Counted from the first letter of the stretch, positions 11,501 through 24,891 are shown. The stretch is 64,000 bases of DNA from Trichostrongylus colubriformis (GCA_963978905.1 OZ022257.1:50920873-50984872), one strand, 5' to 3'. Notes: generated from the sequence alone by a model not told the origin. Program-made: numbers and translations.

Positions 11501-13410
11501 TTAGGCGATGATCTTCGTGAGAATTTCATGTGACCACACTGGTTGTTTGCCCTGTGCTGGATACAATTGTAATTGCCGGATGTCCACGGAAATTCTTCCC
11601 AAGTTACCATTCGACGTATAGGTCAAGATAGTTGCAGAATCTGTTGCTATGAAATATTCAGGAAATTACAAGGACCGTGGAGGCTAGCGAGCAAACCTTG
11701 CGATCAAGTGCACGTATCTGGCAATCTCAGGTAGCCTTTGATACTTTGGACTACATCTTGTATGAAGGAAAAAGAAGGTTGATATCAGCTTATATAAAAT
11801 CAGCATAAGTTAGCACCAATTACGTAGAGAATTTCATTTAAATCTTGATAAGGTTTGGCAAAATAGCTCGGTCTGTCTTTAGACATGACTGCATTTTTTG
11901 ATTTCCCAGGAGAGTAATTAGAAGCAGGCAATTTGTTCGTGTTTATGTAATAGAATACTACATTAAAAAATAACGATGATGAGCAGTTATATCTTGGGTG
12001 AATTCATAAATAATGTGGCTTTTTTCAAAAAAAAAATTTCCTCCAAGGTTACAGTGACATAATTAAATACTTTCTCTGCACGTCTTGATCAGGCCGATTT
12101 TCAGGATGGCGAAGTGGTTTATGTAGTTAACGAAAATTGACCAAATCGGTAATTCATTAAAACATTGTTTTACGCTCCGGAAAAATTAATCAGTCATGCG
12201 TCCCGTACTAGCCGCGACCTCTTCTATAAGTTCCACCAACTGCTGCCTGGAAAGTTGCGTCGCTCTTTTTTCAAATTTGAACTGAATTTTATCATGGGTT
12301 ATGCTAAAAAAATTGTTGGAAAAAGCCGCATCAAATGCCCCGACCCGATATTCTAAAAGGAGTTTACGATGGCGAGAGAAGATCATTCTGAGCGAGATGT
12401 GACAAAGTAGAATTGAAACGCTTTCATGCATGCATGGATGTCACCCGAGTAACATAAACATAGCGCTTAGCAACCGACATTCTCCAAGGAGCGCTACGAA
12501 TCCCGCACTGATCGCATTAATCCAAAATATCTATAAAAGGTGTCTGTTCAACCATTTTTCGTCGTACTGTGTTGCTGATAGGGTTGCTCATGATGAATAT
12601 TAAATACTGAATTGTACCTAGTGATCAGCCTATAGGATGCGCCGTGTATTCGACGCTCTTTTAAAGTAGCGTAGATACATAGTAAGTGCGTGGAAGAGCT
12701 TACACATTGCAATTGAAAAGTGGGATGTACAACGTGGGTAAAAGTGATTTTTTTAGCACTTCAGCAATAAAACCAATGATAATAAATAAAACATTTGAGT
12801 GAACATCAACCTGCACAAGTAATCGTGCACTCGGTTCCTGATGTTGAATTCTCTACACACTCGAAATTACTTCTCAAGATGGCTTTCAAGTTTCTCTTCA
12901 AGTTAGTTCTCCAGATAATTTTTTTGAAAAAAATTTCTGCCATTAAATCTTTTCTCAACATTTTTTCAGTTTTCTTACTAAGTAATGGATCCCCGAATCA
13001 GTTAAGATGAATTGAAAATCAAAGTAACATTGAAAACAGCGTTGAAAGTAGCGTGGGTAATGCTAAATCCTGAAATGAGTCACTCAAATGAAGGATATTG
13101 GTCTTCAAAGGTTATATGTGGCGAAATCCCCGATGAGATGAGCGCTCCAGAGCGTTGAAAGAGAAGCAACTTCCAGCGGCCACCACTTGCTTCATCTTGA
13201 CATGCCTCTCTTTTAACGTGCCCCCCCCTCCTTCCGGGATTTACAATGAAATATGTAGGTTGCTATTTCCTTGGATTTATGATCGTTTCAGTTCGTTTTT
13301 TCTTCACCTTCACTTCTAAGCATCTTGCCTTTCATATTGAATGATTTTGCTATATTCGGCTCAAACTGTCGTTGCTCTTGCGACGTATCACGATAAGATG
13401 AGCATATATT
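11501..13410. other. gene-free stretch
   Basis: AT-rich with short frames only. A fragment like the start of family A (GATGCGCCGTGTATTCG) occurs near 12637. Nothing else recognisable. Confidence 0.4.
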
Positions 13411-14081
13411 AGGTAGTCTAAAAAGTCTTTTCGTATTTTTAAATACCGCTTTTTCCCTCAAAAATGCTTTCGACAAAATTTCTTCTGTACATATATATGT
13501 AGTACAAGTACACACCCATCTATAGGTATTGTTGTCTTCCATCTCCCGGATTACCCTTTTCGGCAAAATAAAAATATCAAAAGTCACCTCATTTTCAATT
13601 CCAATTTTTTTCTTTGATTGGCGTTAGACAGGGAAAGGAAATGGTGATAATCCGATGGAGCAAGATCAGGGCTATAAGGTAGCAATTTTTATCCAAGCTC
13701 GAGAATTTTTAAAAGAAAAAATTTAAAAATTTTTTTTACCACTGGTGAAAAAATGACTCGCCAAAAAATTCTCGAGCTTGGATAAAAATTGCTGCCCCAT
13801 CCACCTTATAGCCCTGATCTTGCTCCATCGGATTATCACCTTTTTCTTTCCCTGTCTAACGCCATTCAAAGAAAAAATTTTTTATAATTTTTGTATTGAA
13901 AATGAGGTTGACCGTTGATATGTTTATTTTGCCGAGAAGGGTTATCCGGCAGATGGAAGACAATAATACCTACAGATGCGTGTGGACTTGTACTACATGC
14001 GTATGTACAGAAGAGATTGCTGGAAAGCAGTTTGGAGGGAAAAAGCGGTATTTGAAAATACGAAAAACTTTTTAGACTACC
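13411..14081. mobile_element. mirror-image dimer of a mariner 3' end
   Basis: Two copies of the same transposase 3' part and TIR face each other. On the plus strand, 13801-13845 encodes PPYSPDLAPSDYHLF, the hallmark of the third catalytic Asp region of mariner transposases; downstream come FILPRRVIRQMEDNNTYR and the terminal TTTTTAGACTACC. On the minus strand, 13288-13690 encodes the same block (PYSPDLAPSDYHH, then FILPKRVIREMEDNNTYR), ending in the matching TIR near 13411. The arms are about 300 bp with roughly 50 bp between them (about 13713-13763). Neither arm holds the helix-turn-helix or the first two catalytic Asp residues, so the element cannot encode an active transposase. Confidence 0.85.
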
Positions 14082-15131
14082 CAGTATAATATCTCAACTA
14101 CATATAAAATGAGTAATAAAAAAGACAAGGGCTCTGGCCTGGAATTTCATCCCCTATAGTTGCCCTGACTTTGATATAGTTAGCGATTCTCGAACGTGAG
14201 ACTGTTTTGAAAGTATTTTTCTCGCAGCCCATTACTTTCTTCTTTTTTAAAATTGGTTGAAACGACTATCCCTATTACCTCCTTTAACAAGGTTGAAGAT
14301 CACAGCTTGATGGCGTCTCTTAGTGAATCCATATTACGATAACGCCCTAACTTTTTTATCTGCTAACAATAAGGTCGGTTATTGAGTGCAACGCAATCAT
14401 ACGAAGGATTCTTGTCATATTAGATATATGTATTAGAAACAGATCAAGCCAAAAAAAACTTATTGCTGTTTTTAGAAGACTTTAGGCTGCGAAACGAAAA
14501 GGAGTCATTGTCATTTGTGAGTAGAAAAACATCGCATAGCCTCTTGCCAGCGCTACAATTACTGCATAGTTAAGTCAGTCAATTATACGTTGTCCATACC
14601 ACATTATTCAGTTTTGTGTTGGCTAATTGTGGAGATAACAGTTCAGAGCTCACCGCATCACATCGCAAACAACGACAAAAAACATCAAAACATACCACTT
14701 ATGGGTTACGAGCTCACAGACTGATTAAAACGAGCCGTCTCAAGCTCTCTAAGCAGATCATCAGTGCTCAGACGTTTGTTTTTATGGGACATCCGTGAGC
14801 AGTGAACATTTCCCAACTGTTTCTGGCCCCGTACCAAACGATAGACATGTGAAAAAACAGCTGGGAATAGGGGAAGGATTCAGTACAAGAGCAGCAGGTG
14901 AAGTGGGTTGTCGCGAACGCGAAATATCTACCATTTTCAGATTAAAACGATTGAGCAATCAAAGCCGAGTACTACGAATCACTGGCACCTGTCGGACAAT
15001 TTAACCCCACTGGCCCATACTATGCAGCAGGAGGGTTTGAACTAATATATCTCGATGCCTTGGATTCCGATGACCGCAGTATTACCAAAGGATAAAAAGA
15101 TAAAGTTTTCGGCGTTGACCAATCCCTTCTC
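14082..15131. other. gene-free stretch
   Basis: Nothing recognisable was seen. Confidence 0.4.
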
Positions 15132-15395
15132 GGCATGCGCCGCACATTCTAGTTCTATATGGAATCATGATGGATTTTGAATGCGATGTAATGTATACAA
15201 TGACTTGCAGTGGCCAGCCGATGTACAAGCGAGTGCTTTTATCTTCTCAAACGAGTCTGATTCCAATTTGGCGACCCCGGAGTGATGGATGGCTGAGCGG
15301 GCGTTTATGCTCGTTTTGATCCCTGTACCATGAGAGTGGGGTGTGCGACACCTGTCACTACACGATCTACACCCCCCACTATTACTACACAGCGG
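15132..15395 (+). repeat. family A dispersed repeat
   Basis: It starts with CATGCGCCGCACATTCTAG and contains GCCGATGTACAAGCGAGTGC and GAGTGATGGATGGCTGAGC, then TTTGATCCCTGTACCATGAG and a tail ending in CCCCCCACTATTACTAC. It is the most complete single copy in the window and suggests a unit of about 260 bp. Confidence 0.65.
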
Positions 15396-16340
15396 TATTA
15401 TTAATTAAAGCACAACCTATGAAAAAGGCTGATAGTTATTTAGGGTTCATAACCATGAGCCCTAAGAAAGCACAAGAAGGCAAAACAGATTTCAAATGAA
15501 CTAATTGAGTAACAAATGACAAGCCAACATATTCAGACAGTCACGCCAAGCCCCCTTTCGGAGACCAGTCTTACGGTCGGGGTTTCTGTTTTGAAACCGT
15601 TCCATTTCGTTCGTCCGAAAGTGAACAGTTCATGTACTGTATCTAAGATAGTAACTTTGAGGAAAATAATAAGAACCATGAAGCTTCGTTTAACTTTAAC
15701 GATATCTATTGATTCATTAGAAAAATGATAAAAAATTATCAAGCTATTTTCTTCGGAACAATTACCCAGCTCAATTCAGGTGATTACCTTGAATGGTTCT
15801 TTTTGTTTAAATTAGTCTGCTAAGTAATAGAGTCAAGTGATTCTGATCAACGAATGACTGCCTGCAAGGCACTTGAACGGCAGTAAAGTGAATAAAAAGT
15901 TTAATAAGAAACTGGTTTAAAAGGTAGAAGGAATCGAGCAGCAGAGACTCTCAGCACCGATTGAGGGTGGACGACACTTCTCAGATGCGAGTGAATTGGA
16001 TTTTATGCGATACTTGAGTGAACAACAAAGTTACGCCCATAAGGATATGAAGAAATAACAAAAAATTAGAACTTTGCGCTCGACTTCTTCGATACGGGAA
16101 GTTCGCTTTTTAGCTCGCTTTTTCATGCACGAAAAAGCTTTCAGCTCCTTCTTGCACTGATTTCCGGAGAACGGATGTTGATAGAGTAGCGAAGGAGGTG
16201 TAATATTCATAAAAACGGAAAGAAGGCTTCAAATTTTTGGGAATTTTAGTAGGTAGTCACAAAATGGCGCTGGAGACCTAATACATATACTTGTCCCCTC
16301 GTCTACTCCTTTTCGTATTTTTCGAAGGTTCTATATAATA
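15396..16340. other. gene-free stretch
   Basis: Nothing recognisable. Frames on both strands at about 15516-15742 mirror each other and lack splice sites. Confidence 0.4.
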
Positions 16341-17208
16341 TTAGGCTGTCCCGAAAGTTCCGGAACACCTTGGCGGACAAGGGTTTTCGGGCCTTCCCGC
16401 GATGGATAACCAGGGCATTTGTCGGTTGACTTTGAGGAACGTTCCATGCCATAGGCATATAAGGATTCGGGCCTATCCACAAAAGGAATAGGCTCGAAAT
16501 GGAGAGACGTCACTCCGAGCATTGTACCTCTACGAGTTCTGCCGAGGGAGTTCCATAAGGGAAGGGGTCCAAATGATCAGCGTCGCATGTGGAGCAAGCA
16601 CAACTATCCACCGTTGGTTCACCCGCTTGCGTTCTGAAGATATAGCCCTGAAAGATCAGCAACGCAGTGGCCGTCCATCTGAGCTGACGATCAGCTTTTC
16701 AGGAGAACTGTGCAGGAGAGCCCCACGGCAAGTACACGTGAAGTAGTCCTGCTACTCGGTTGTGGGAACACCACAGTCGATCAGCATCTCACTCGGCTGG
16801 GATACCGGAAAGTGCTCTCGACTTGGACACCCCATGCCCTATCCGACAGCCGACATCTGGCAACATTCACCCGGGACACCTTGGCGACGCTAGGCTGGGA
16901 AGTGCTACCACATCCTCCATATAGCCCCGACCTCGCACCGTCTGACTACCAGCTGTTCGCCCCTCTACAGAACTTCCTAAAGGGGAAACAGCTCAAAAAG
17001 CAGCACGACATCGAGATGGAGGTCGAGCCTTTCTTCGCGAGGCAGTCTCAACAGTTTTGGGCGGATGGGATTGGCAAGCTTCCGGATAGATGACAGAAGG
17101 TGATAGATAGTAATGGTGAATATCTTGTTAGCTGAAATGTGTTTATGTTAAGAAATAAAATGGAAAAAAAAGTGGTCGGGGTGTTCCGGAAGTTTCGGGA
17201 CAACCTAA
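16341..17208 (+). mobile_element. internally deleted mariner element
   Basis: The TIRs are TTAGGCTGTCCCGAAAGTTC at the left and, inverted, TTAGGTTGTCCCGAAACTTC at the right, with TA target duplications at 16339-16340 and 17209-17210. The plus strand encodes a broken transposase: an N-terminal helix-turn-helix part (LYEFCRGSSIREGV, then RSGRPSE, 16522-16690), a frame change, a second part (ESPTASTREVVLLLGCGNTT), then WEVLPHPPYSPDLAPSDYQ at about 16900. Between HALSDSRH and LATFTRDTLATLGW, the block with the first two catalytic Asp residues is missing. A stop interrupts the C-terminal KLPDR/QKVIDSNGEYLV. Non-functional; probably related to the copy at 36.3 kb. Confidence 0.88.
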
Positions 17209-19500
17209 TATTTAGGGATATTTTCCGGCCGTAAAGCACATATCCGGCTGAATGTTCCACAGAGAATGGAATAGATGGCGCACGTCCAAGATTGATGACC
17301 AATGCCGATATAATTAAGCCTTGCAGATCGTGTTTGTTTTGATAGGCATCGTTGTATGCAGGCTTTGCAGCAAAGCTCATATTTCCCTTTTTGTTGTCGT
17401 TCGCAAGTTGTTTATCCACCCCACCAGATCGGACGGACGGAAAAGCTGTCAAGTGACACAGATGAAAGAGCGTCATGCGTGAAATTGTCGCTAGTCACCC
17501 TAAGCAACCAGCGGCGCTGTCAAAAGAGGAAAAAACAAATGTTGACAGAGAATGGCAAGGGTGACATGGAAAAAACACAGGGGTCAGCGAAATAAAAATG
17601 TCTGTGGTAAAAAATAGTTGGGGGAGGCACTTCATTGTGATCGGCTTCTAGCGATACTTTTGCATAAAACTCCATCATAAGCCTTGGTTTAGGAGGGAGT
17701 CCCATCCCCTCCTCAATCTAGGCTCAAGCAAAAGTACCCTAAAATCTGATAGATAAGTCCGCCCGCACGCGGTGTCGCTCGCGGTATAGGCAGCCGCAGT
17801 TTTCAAAGAACCAAAGATAGGCGAAAATTGAGGAAGCTATGATTAGTGAATTGTATTAATAACGAGTTTATATCGTATTGTATATCGTATTTGATAATAT
17901 AAAAGGAGCAGCAAGTAAAGTTGGGGTCGTACGAAAGGTGAACACAGAAACTTCATATTTGGCAGAGGAAAGTGAACAATTGAGAAGAGTATCGTTGTTC
18001 AACGGGGGTTTCAATGCAACGATGGTTTTGGCGATGAAATATCGGTTACATAAAAACTTTTCCATATTTCTGTTATGATAATTGTGCACAAAACCTCACA
18101 GAAATCCGTCTTTCACCTTCTCTTCCCCTGGAAAACGCGCTTTTACTCGCCGCGTCAATTTTTGCTCCTGATGAAGCCCTCCTTCTGGGCATCAAGCCCT
18201 TTGAGTTACCTGAACAACTTATGATCAGCAGTACACGGGAGGATTAATAAAATTGACCGAACAAAAGCCAGATATACAAAAAGCGGCATCAGGAAAAGGA
18301 TGAGCTACGGAGAGGTAGCTGCCTTGGTTTTCGACAGTTTCTACTCTTTTTCTGAGGAGACGATAGTCATAGCTTCTTGAGGGTCTTGAACCATGAGTCA
18401 TTGTTAGATGAGATGAGTAGCGTTTTTATGGTTTTTATGTCATGAATGTTTGTGACGATGAAATTGAGATTGCGTAGAAAGTTTAAGATGAAAGAAAATT
18501 GTTAGACGGGTTAAGCTAAGGTACTGATACGTGGTATTTTTAGATATTAGAAATAAAGTTGAATAATCAATTTCTACAATTCTATCTTTCTTAACAATGA
18601 AGGGTATACTGCAATCCTGCGTTTTGAAGACTGCGCCTGCGTCCGCCGCTGCCGCGCGCGACACCGCGTAAGAGCGGACTTATCTATCAGGCTTTAGGGT
18701 AGTATACACCTGAGTGTACAAAATGATGATTGTAAAACGGTCTCGGATGAGGGACGACAATGCGATTATGACTGCCCTCCCCCCTCCCATTCCTACCCCC
18801 CTTGCATGCCTTTGAAATGCTAGCACATGACTATTGCTTCATTAACCCGAACTAAAAAAACAGCCTGATTCTAACAAAAAAACTCCATGCAAATCCGATC
18901 ACCTAATCCGCACCAACTTTTGTTCCCATGAGACAGCACCAGTAGAACAGAATAAAAAACATAAAAGACGAAAATGTCATGAAATTCACGATAAGAGAAG
19001 TATCATTGGGAAAACGTGTTTTTGTATACCTTTATTTTTGCGCTTTTGATGTCAGGATGCGTTTGTAGAACGGCACCACTAAAAGGAAGTTGTACGCCGA
19101 GCAAGAGTGGCATCACATAGGCTCAAGCAGGCACAATGAAATTCCAGCAAAAACAAACTGAGCAGTATGGTCCCGGAAGGACTGCCTGCGATGGGTCAAG
19201 GTGGCGATTCGTGTACCGCGGGGCCGCCACCCATGTGCAGCTGGAGTAATGCCACATACGGCTTCGCGTCAATGGTGACCATCGTCACGAACCTCAAAAA
19301 TCATGGAATGTGCTGGAAACTTCGAAAATTTGCTGTTGAAGTGACTGTGAAAATAATGTTTGCTATTCTCTAATATTTCTGCTCATGTTTTTATGTTATT
19401 GAATTCTACACTGATCCGTTGGCTAAACAGCTAAAAGCTAGGGTACCTTCCTATACTTCTGCACTTTACTGGAATTATTTAACACATATGAATGAATAAA
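17209..19500. other. gene-free stretch
   Basis: Short frames only, such as 18440-18664 on the minus strand (MSRAAAADAGAVFK...), without convincing splice sites. Confidence 0.35.
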
Positions 19501-21968
19501 TAAATATTTATTCCCGAATTGTACCTGAATTACCAAATACGCATACGTTTAATTTCTTAAGATACTGTTAGTTATCAGTGGAACTGGAATAAGATCAATT
19601 ACCACTGTTCGAAGACAAAAGGTTTCTAGACCTGCAAGGGACAATGCTGTCCGAAGCGAAGGCGGACCTGAGCAGACTTCTCCCACGTGTGAAAAATCTC
19701 GGTCATTCTTCACCCAATCCTTGTTTACCCTAGACTGCTGTGATTTCTGGTGTCATTCTCCGCTTGGGATTTCAATTTCGAAAAAAAAGAAGCTTTGTTT
19801 ATAATGGAAGCGAAGCTGTTTTTTGATTAATATTTGAATTTGATCCGGGGCCCCTTTATTCAAGCTAATACAAGCATCTGTCGCACACCGCATCGGCTTC
19901 ATTGACAATAGGGTGATTCTTTTGTCAGGGAGCGTAATGAACCTGATCATGGATGTCTTAGGTCCACAACAAGCAGAGATGTCCAATTACATATTCGCCG
20001 CTACGCTTCGTACCACTCCACGTCGAACGTAGGGATGTGCTAATTAGTGGAGAACCCTTTGGAGTGGAATTGTACGGCTTCAGCTCAATTAATTTTCCGA
20101 CATCTTATTGCCAGTGGCCGTAAACATGATGATCCGTAGCTTTGAATGGGGGTGAGGGGAGTACTGGATTGACGAGGAAACCGTAAAATACGAAATCAGT
20201 TTGGAGCCAGATTACACACCACGAAATGAATGATGATTGGGCTGAATAGTCTTATTGGCCTCGGCTGAACGCATTCCATGGGTAGGTAGGTGTTGGATAC
20301 CGTAGTATTAACTGCTTCAGGCGCCAGGGCGCCTCGACCTTCAGTATCGCGCCTGATCACAGGTTGATCCTGATAGGGAAATGAAAAGCTCTGAAAAGCT
20401 TTGGATCATTCTATTCTATTCCTGAAACCGCTGTATACATAAGATCAGGGATACCTTCTTCATAAAGTCTTCCACGACAATTCTAAATAATATATTTTAT
20501 AAGGGTTTTGTGCATTCAAGAGCAGCAAGAGCAACCACCTTTCAGGCGGGAGAAGTAAAAACTCATACAATTGCCGTTAATGTTTTTCAGTTTTTTACAC
20601 TACAGAACTGTAACAGTTTTCAAGGTCCGTGACAGTAAACTACCTTTCTGAAGGCGGTACAGGCAAAACGTGAAAATGACCATAATTGCTTAATACTGGT
20701 GTCTATAAACCTAAATGCTCTAGTACCCACGGAGACGACAGGGACTCAGAATTATAAGTACTCTCAGGACACACCTCTTTTCCCGTGGGTCGATCAAAGT
20801 AATTTTAATCAATCAGAGAACAATTTGAGAGATATTTTCTTTCAATTGTTTCAAATTCTTGAGAACTGCCATAGAAAATTCACCTTCGGAGGAATAATGC
20901 GGCTCACTTATGAAATCGTAAATCCACAGCTTCATCTCTAACTCACTTTAATGCCTCACTGCACATTACGTCTTTATTGGTACTCTTGCCAAGTGCTTTC
21001 CAGACGTCCTTCTTCAGCCCTTTTCAGTCGTTTTGACACACCTCCCCTCTCACCATGAAGTGCAATCGAGTAAAACAACCGATACCGTAGATGACCGTTG
21101 AGGACTATTCCATGGTCACCTACTAGATCATGGATTTATTTAACTTAGAAGGCACTGATAATGGGCTTTACACATACCCGCTGAACTATGCGAGCCCTGC
21201 CTCAGACAGAAAAGCCCTCTCCTTGTCATTTATGTGGCTTGTGACCCTGTCCTAACCCTAGACCTGACCGCTTGGTCTGCGAAAACCCAGGATTGAAAGA
21301 GCAGAGCAAGAAAGGCAGTGCCCGAATAATGATTCAGTTGAGTGGAACCGGGGTTCAATGAGCTAAGACCGAGGAACCAAAAGCACGATCAGGAAAGTTG
21401 AGCTAGTCAAATAATACGAGGTTTCAAGCTATAAAACCACAAAAATTATCAGAGAACTAGCAAAATGTGCCGAACTATTCGAGCAAGGAACACTTTTACT
21501 TCACTTCTGAGCGGCTCCTTAAAAGGTTTGAATAGCAAACGAGACAAGCCTCGTTCTGAAATCCAAGGCACTCGTGAAAGCGTTTTGACGAAAGGAGTCT
21601 GGTGAGTGCCATCATTTAAAAATAGTTTTAACGAAAGCTGTAATTACGAATTCCAACAGGCAGTCATCCAAAGTCATCCAACAGGCAGCTGGCCCAGTGC
21701 TGACTTCTGTGAGCCACCGTGGGATATTCGGCATTTTCCTTTGAAACAACCTCAGAAATGCTATACATAGATTGAGTTATTATATTTCGAACATTCGAGA
21801 CTTATGAGACGCTGCAAAAAACGAAATTAATCGCACACATTTGGAGAGTGGGCAAATGAGATGATTACATACATCCATCAATGAAAAGATATCGTTGCAC
21901 CAGGTATCTGATAGAGCAAAAAGTTTGTAGCCTTTTCAGAGAGGCATGATGAAACGACTGAGCCTTGA
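19501..21968. other. gene-free stretch
   Basis: No supported exon or repeat. A short GC hairpin (GGCGCCAGGGCGCC) lies near 20320. Confidence 0.35.
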
Positions 21969-22243
21969 AAGCACATTCCGCGATTATCAGATGGGTCGAT
22001 TTACCTTTTTAAAACAGTAGATCCTTGGGTTACTAGTCAGTTTGCACACTTTTCGTGTTGCCACGGTGCGCTATCACGGCTGTACACCTGCTCGAACCCA
22101 CTCCGTCCACTGAGCTCCCTTATTGGTCAACTGAGGAAACACACGCACCGGCGACGTGAAAAAGGTGCAGGTGACTAGTTACTCAAGGATCTCCTGCTCT
22201 AAGAGGATAAATCGACCATCTGATCATCGTAGAATGTGCCTTT
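21969..22243. mobile_element. family C element
   Basis: The ends are inverted: AAAGCACATTCCGCGATTAT at the left and ATGATCATCGTAGAATGTGC-like sequence at the right. Inside is a second inverted pair: ACTAGTCAGTTTGCACAC with GGTGCGCTATCACGGC against GTGCAGGTGACTAGTTACTC. Sister copies are at 31017-31347 and 61138-61449. No coding potential. Confidence 0.7.
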
Positions 22244-22952
22244 TAAGTTCTACTTATTGTTAGCTCACACTTATGAATGAAAATCAGCTGGATCGCTTCA
22301 ATGTTGTTTCATATTATTTGAATGACCTTCAAACGTGATGAGTCCTCATCGATGACGGCGTCGATGCTTCTTCGATCTAGTCGAAAAGCACAAAAAGCTA
22401 AACCTTTGGACTTTTGGTGAAGTTCCCGTGGAAGGAATCATCCATGCAAACTTGAGTCTTTTTTTTTCTTGCAAACACTTATGTTACACTGGGAATTTTC
22501 ACTGGTAACAAAAATCTGACAGAGATACATCCCCAATGTTTTACACACGCGGATATAGGGGATGGGGCCGCGACAGTGAGCAAAAGGTCAGCGCTCCATA
22601 ATCGGTGACGCACTGTGGAAAGATGATAAGTGTTGGGCCCGAAACTACATATGGACTGCGTTGCTATCCAATGACAACTGTGTAAAGGTTGTTCGGCGAA
22701 ATTTTGAACGAATTGCTGGTTACCAATCTTCAAGATTTTGGATTTTCGGGCTCGAACAAAAAAATTTCTGGTTTTTTTTTTTGTATATTAAAGAGGAAGT
22801 GAATGCCGCACAGCAATTCTGAGAGAAATTAGAATCATGGAATTTACGTGAACGACATGTACGTTTCAAGCCATGCTAGGGGCGCCGTATGTAGTTGTTG
22901 TGTAATCGCTGGCAAGCCCAACTACGAAGCCGCTCCCCTAGCCTGTAGGTTA
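22244..22952. other. gene-free stretch with one long minus-strand frame
   Basis: Positions 22479-22733 on the minus strand are open for about 84 codons (…SFGPNTYHLSTVRHRLWSAD…), and an overlapping frame is also fairly open. No family is recognised and splice sites are unconvincing. Confidence 0.3.
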
Positions 22953-23111
22953 AGCCGCGTTTATACTTTGAGGCACCGGCGCCAGCACAAGCGGCGAATT
23001 GTAGTATGGTTAGGTCGGGCCTTTGGAAACGGAGTGCGTTGCCAGAGTTACACAGAAGTTGGCGTGATTTTGTCGTCGTCGCCGTCGGTGCCGCAAAGTA
23101 TGAACGCGGCT
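22953..23111. mobile_element. PIF/Harbinger-like MITE with TTA target duplication
   Basis: The ends AGCCGCGTTTATACTTTG and GCAAAGTATGAACGCGGCT are inverted repeats. TTA flanks the element on both sides (22950-22952 and 23112-23114), the target choice of PIF/Harbinger transposons. No transposase inside. Confidence 0.8.
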
Positions 23112-23929
23112 TTAGTGGTAAAGCCAATTATAAAAGTTTCTATAAGTGGCCTTGAGAATGGGTAAAGCTCAAACAAAACCTCAATCCTATCCTCTGCCAA
23201 CCATCAGGGATGTTTCAAAGAGAAGGAAGAGACGCTGAAGTTGAGAAAATGTGTTAATTATTTCGATAAAATGTGAAAAAGGATGCTATCGCAATGAGGA
23301 TGGGGGGGGGGGGGACATGTCATAAAAATTTGCACACCTAAACATCTCTGATAGTCAATTTGCACACCCCAGGGCATATTTTTGCCTAATTCACATTGTT
23401 GGAAGAAATGAACTGCCTTTCCCTTCCAACTTGGGGTGAAAAAGCGTCCACAATAAGCTCACCCTCCTCAATGCGATAGCACCTGAAAAAAGAACTCATA
23501 GAACAATCGTGGTGCGGATCTGCGTGAACTTTGAACCAGAACTGACAATGGGATATTGGAGAGCCATTTGCAGCTATCCAAACGTTCTATGATCATCATA
23601 GACGTGTCAATAGCACACATGACTCGTCACCATAATCAAGGATGACAAGCTAATTAAGCTCAGTGGCCTTAATGAGAGTTGTGCAGCCAGTGAGCATCGC
23701 CCAAACTAGTACGAATTTGTTTCTTAGAGCTCATGGGCCCAAAAATAGTGACAAGTAGCTGTTTGCAGTCAGCTCTGACCAGTCAATTGCCATGGGAGTT
23801 CCGAAAAAAGCGCCGTTTCAGCTGCTGCCTGAGTGATGGATGAGTGTGGCAAAATAGGCTACTGACAATGGGAGATGTGCTGTATAGATGGGTGGGAATA
23901 TGTATATACAAGAGAGGTGAAACAGGGAG
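23112..23929. other. gene-free stretch with G run
   Basis: A run of 13 G lies at 23302-23314. Otherwise nothing recognisable. Confidence 0.5.
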
Positions 23930-24300
23930 ATTCACTGGAATCAGAGCCAGATGAGTAATTTCAAAAAATAAAAGCTCAAATCAAGAATGCCGCCTATTTG
24001 CTAAGGAATCGGAGATTATATGGGCCGGGCACGTCATGCGAAATCACGATGATGGTTGGACCAGAGTGGTTACTGACTGGATTTTTTGGGACCTCAAATG
24101 AACACCTGGACGACCGCCGGTCCGATGTTCAGATATCTCTGAGGAAAAGAGTGGCTGCGTGCCCCTGGACCCAGACAGGCTCACTGCACCACGCTGGCTC
24201 GCGACAGATATGAATGGAGACGTTGCTGACGCCAACTGCAGGTTCTCGATGATGGGACGGCAGGTGATACAAAAAGGGAGAAATTGTAGGCTACAGGGCA
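23930..24300 (+). mobile_element. 3' fragment of a non-LTR retrotransposon
   Basis: Read with frame changes, the plus strand gives WAGHVMRNHDDGWTRVVTDW at about 24021-24080, then TPGRPPVRCSD, and later a part like LTAPRWLATDMNGD. The order W-A-G-H-V-M-R / W-T-R-V-V-T-D-W / G-R-P-P / W-x-x-x-A-x-D is the familiar C-terminal tail of reverse-transcriptase polyproteins of nematode non-LTR (RTE/jockey-type) elements. A stop lies between the first two blocks (FWDLK*T). Only the tail remains; no reverse-transcriptase core was seen. Confidence 0.65.
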
Positions 24301-24542
24301 AGATGGGTCTAATTATGGGTATATTCTGGGGAAGTGGTCCTCAAGCCAATTATTTCCTTATGATGATTGCGGTGTCTCACGGAAGCTCGGAAGCCAAGGC
24401 AAGTCGACAAGCATTTTTCTGTGAAAAGAAACGGGATTTCCGCCAAAAGCAGAAGGGAAAAACTGAATGATGTAGGTAGGCGACTCTGGCTATTTACACA
24501 TTAAAATTCGTCACGGTGCTCCCCTCAACATGGCTTTCGATT

Positions 24543-24891
24543 AAGGGGATCGTGCACAGAAAAGCCAGTTTTTTTGTTTTTCAAATATTTATGCTGTATT
24601 CGCTTAATAAGAGCCACATGAAAAAGTTCACCTGGACAAGTTAGTAACCGGCCGAGATATGTAGAGCGTCTCAAATAAAAAAAACGAAAAGATACGTATA
24701 CAGTCCAACTCTTCGTCTCCGACTGCGGAGGACGATGGGGCGGGCATTTTCTCTAAAGCCCCACCTCTTCGGCCTCCACTTTCAGGAGCTGTATCTTAGC
24801 TAAATTCCCGTTTTTTCACGTTAAACTTAGCATGCGGCCCTTACTCAGAAAGTACACCATAAATAGATGGAATACAGAAAGACTCATTCCT
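24543..24891. mobile_element. family D element, diverged copy
   Basis: It begins AAGGGGATCGTGCACAGAAA, like the left TIR of the 7.2 kb element, and shares TTTATGCTGTATTCGCTTAA, CGATGGGGCGGGCATTTTC and GGCCCTTACTCAGAAA in the same order. The right end is eroded. Confidence 0.55.
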
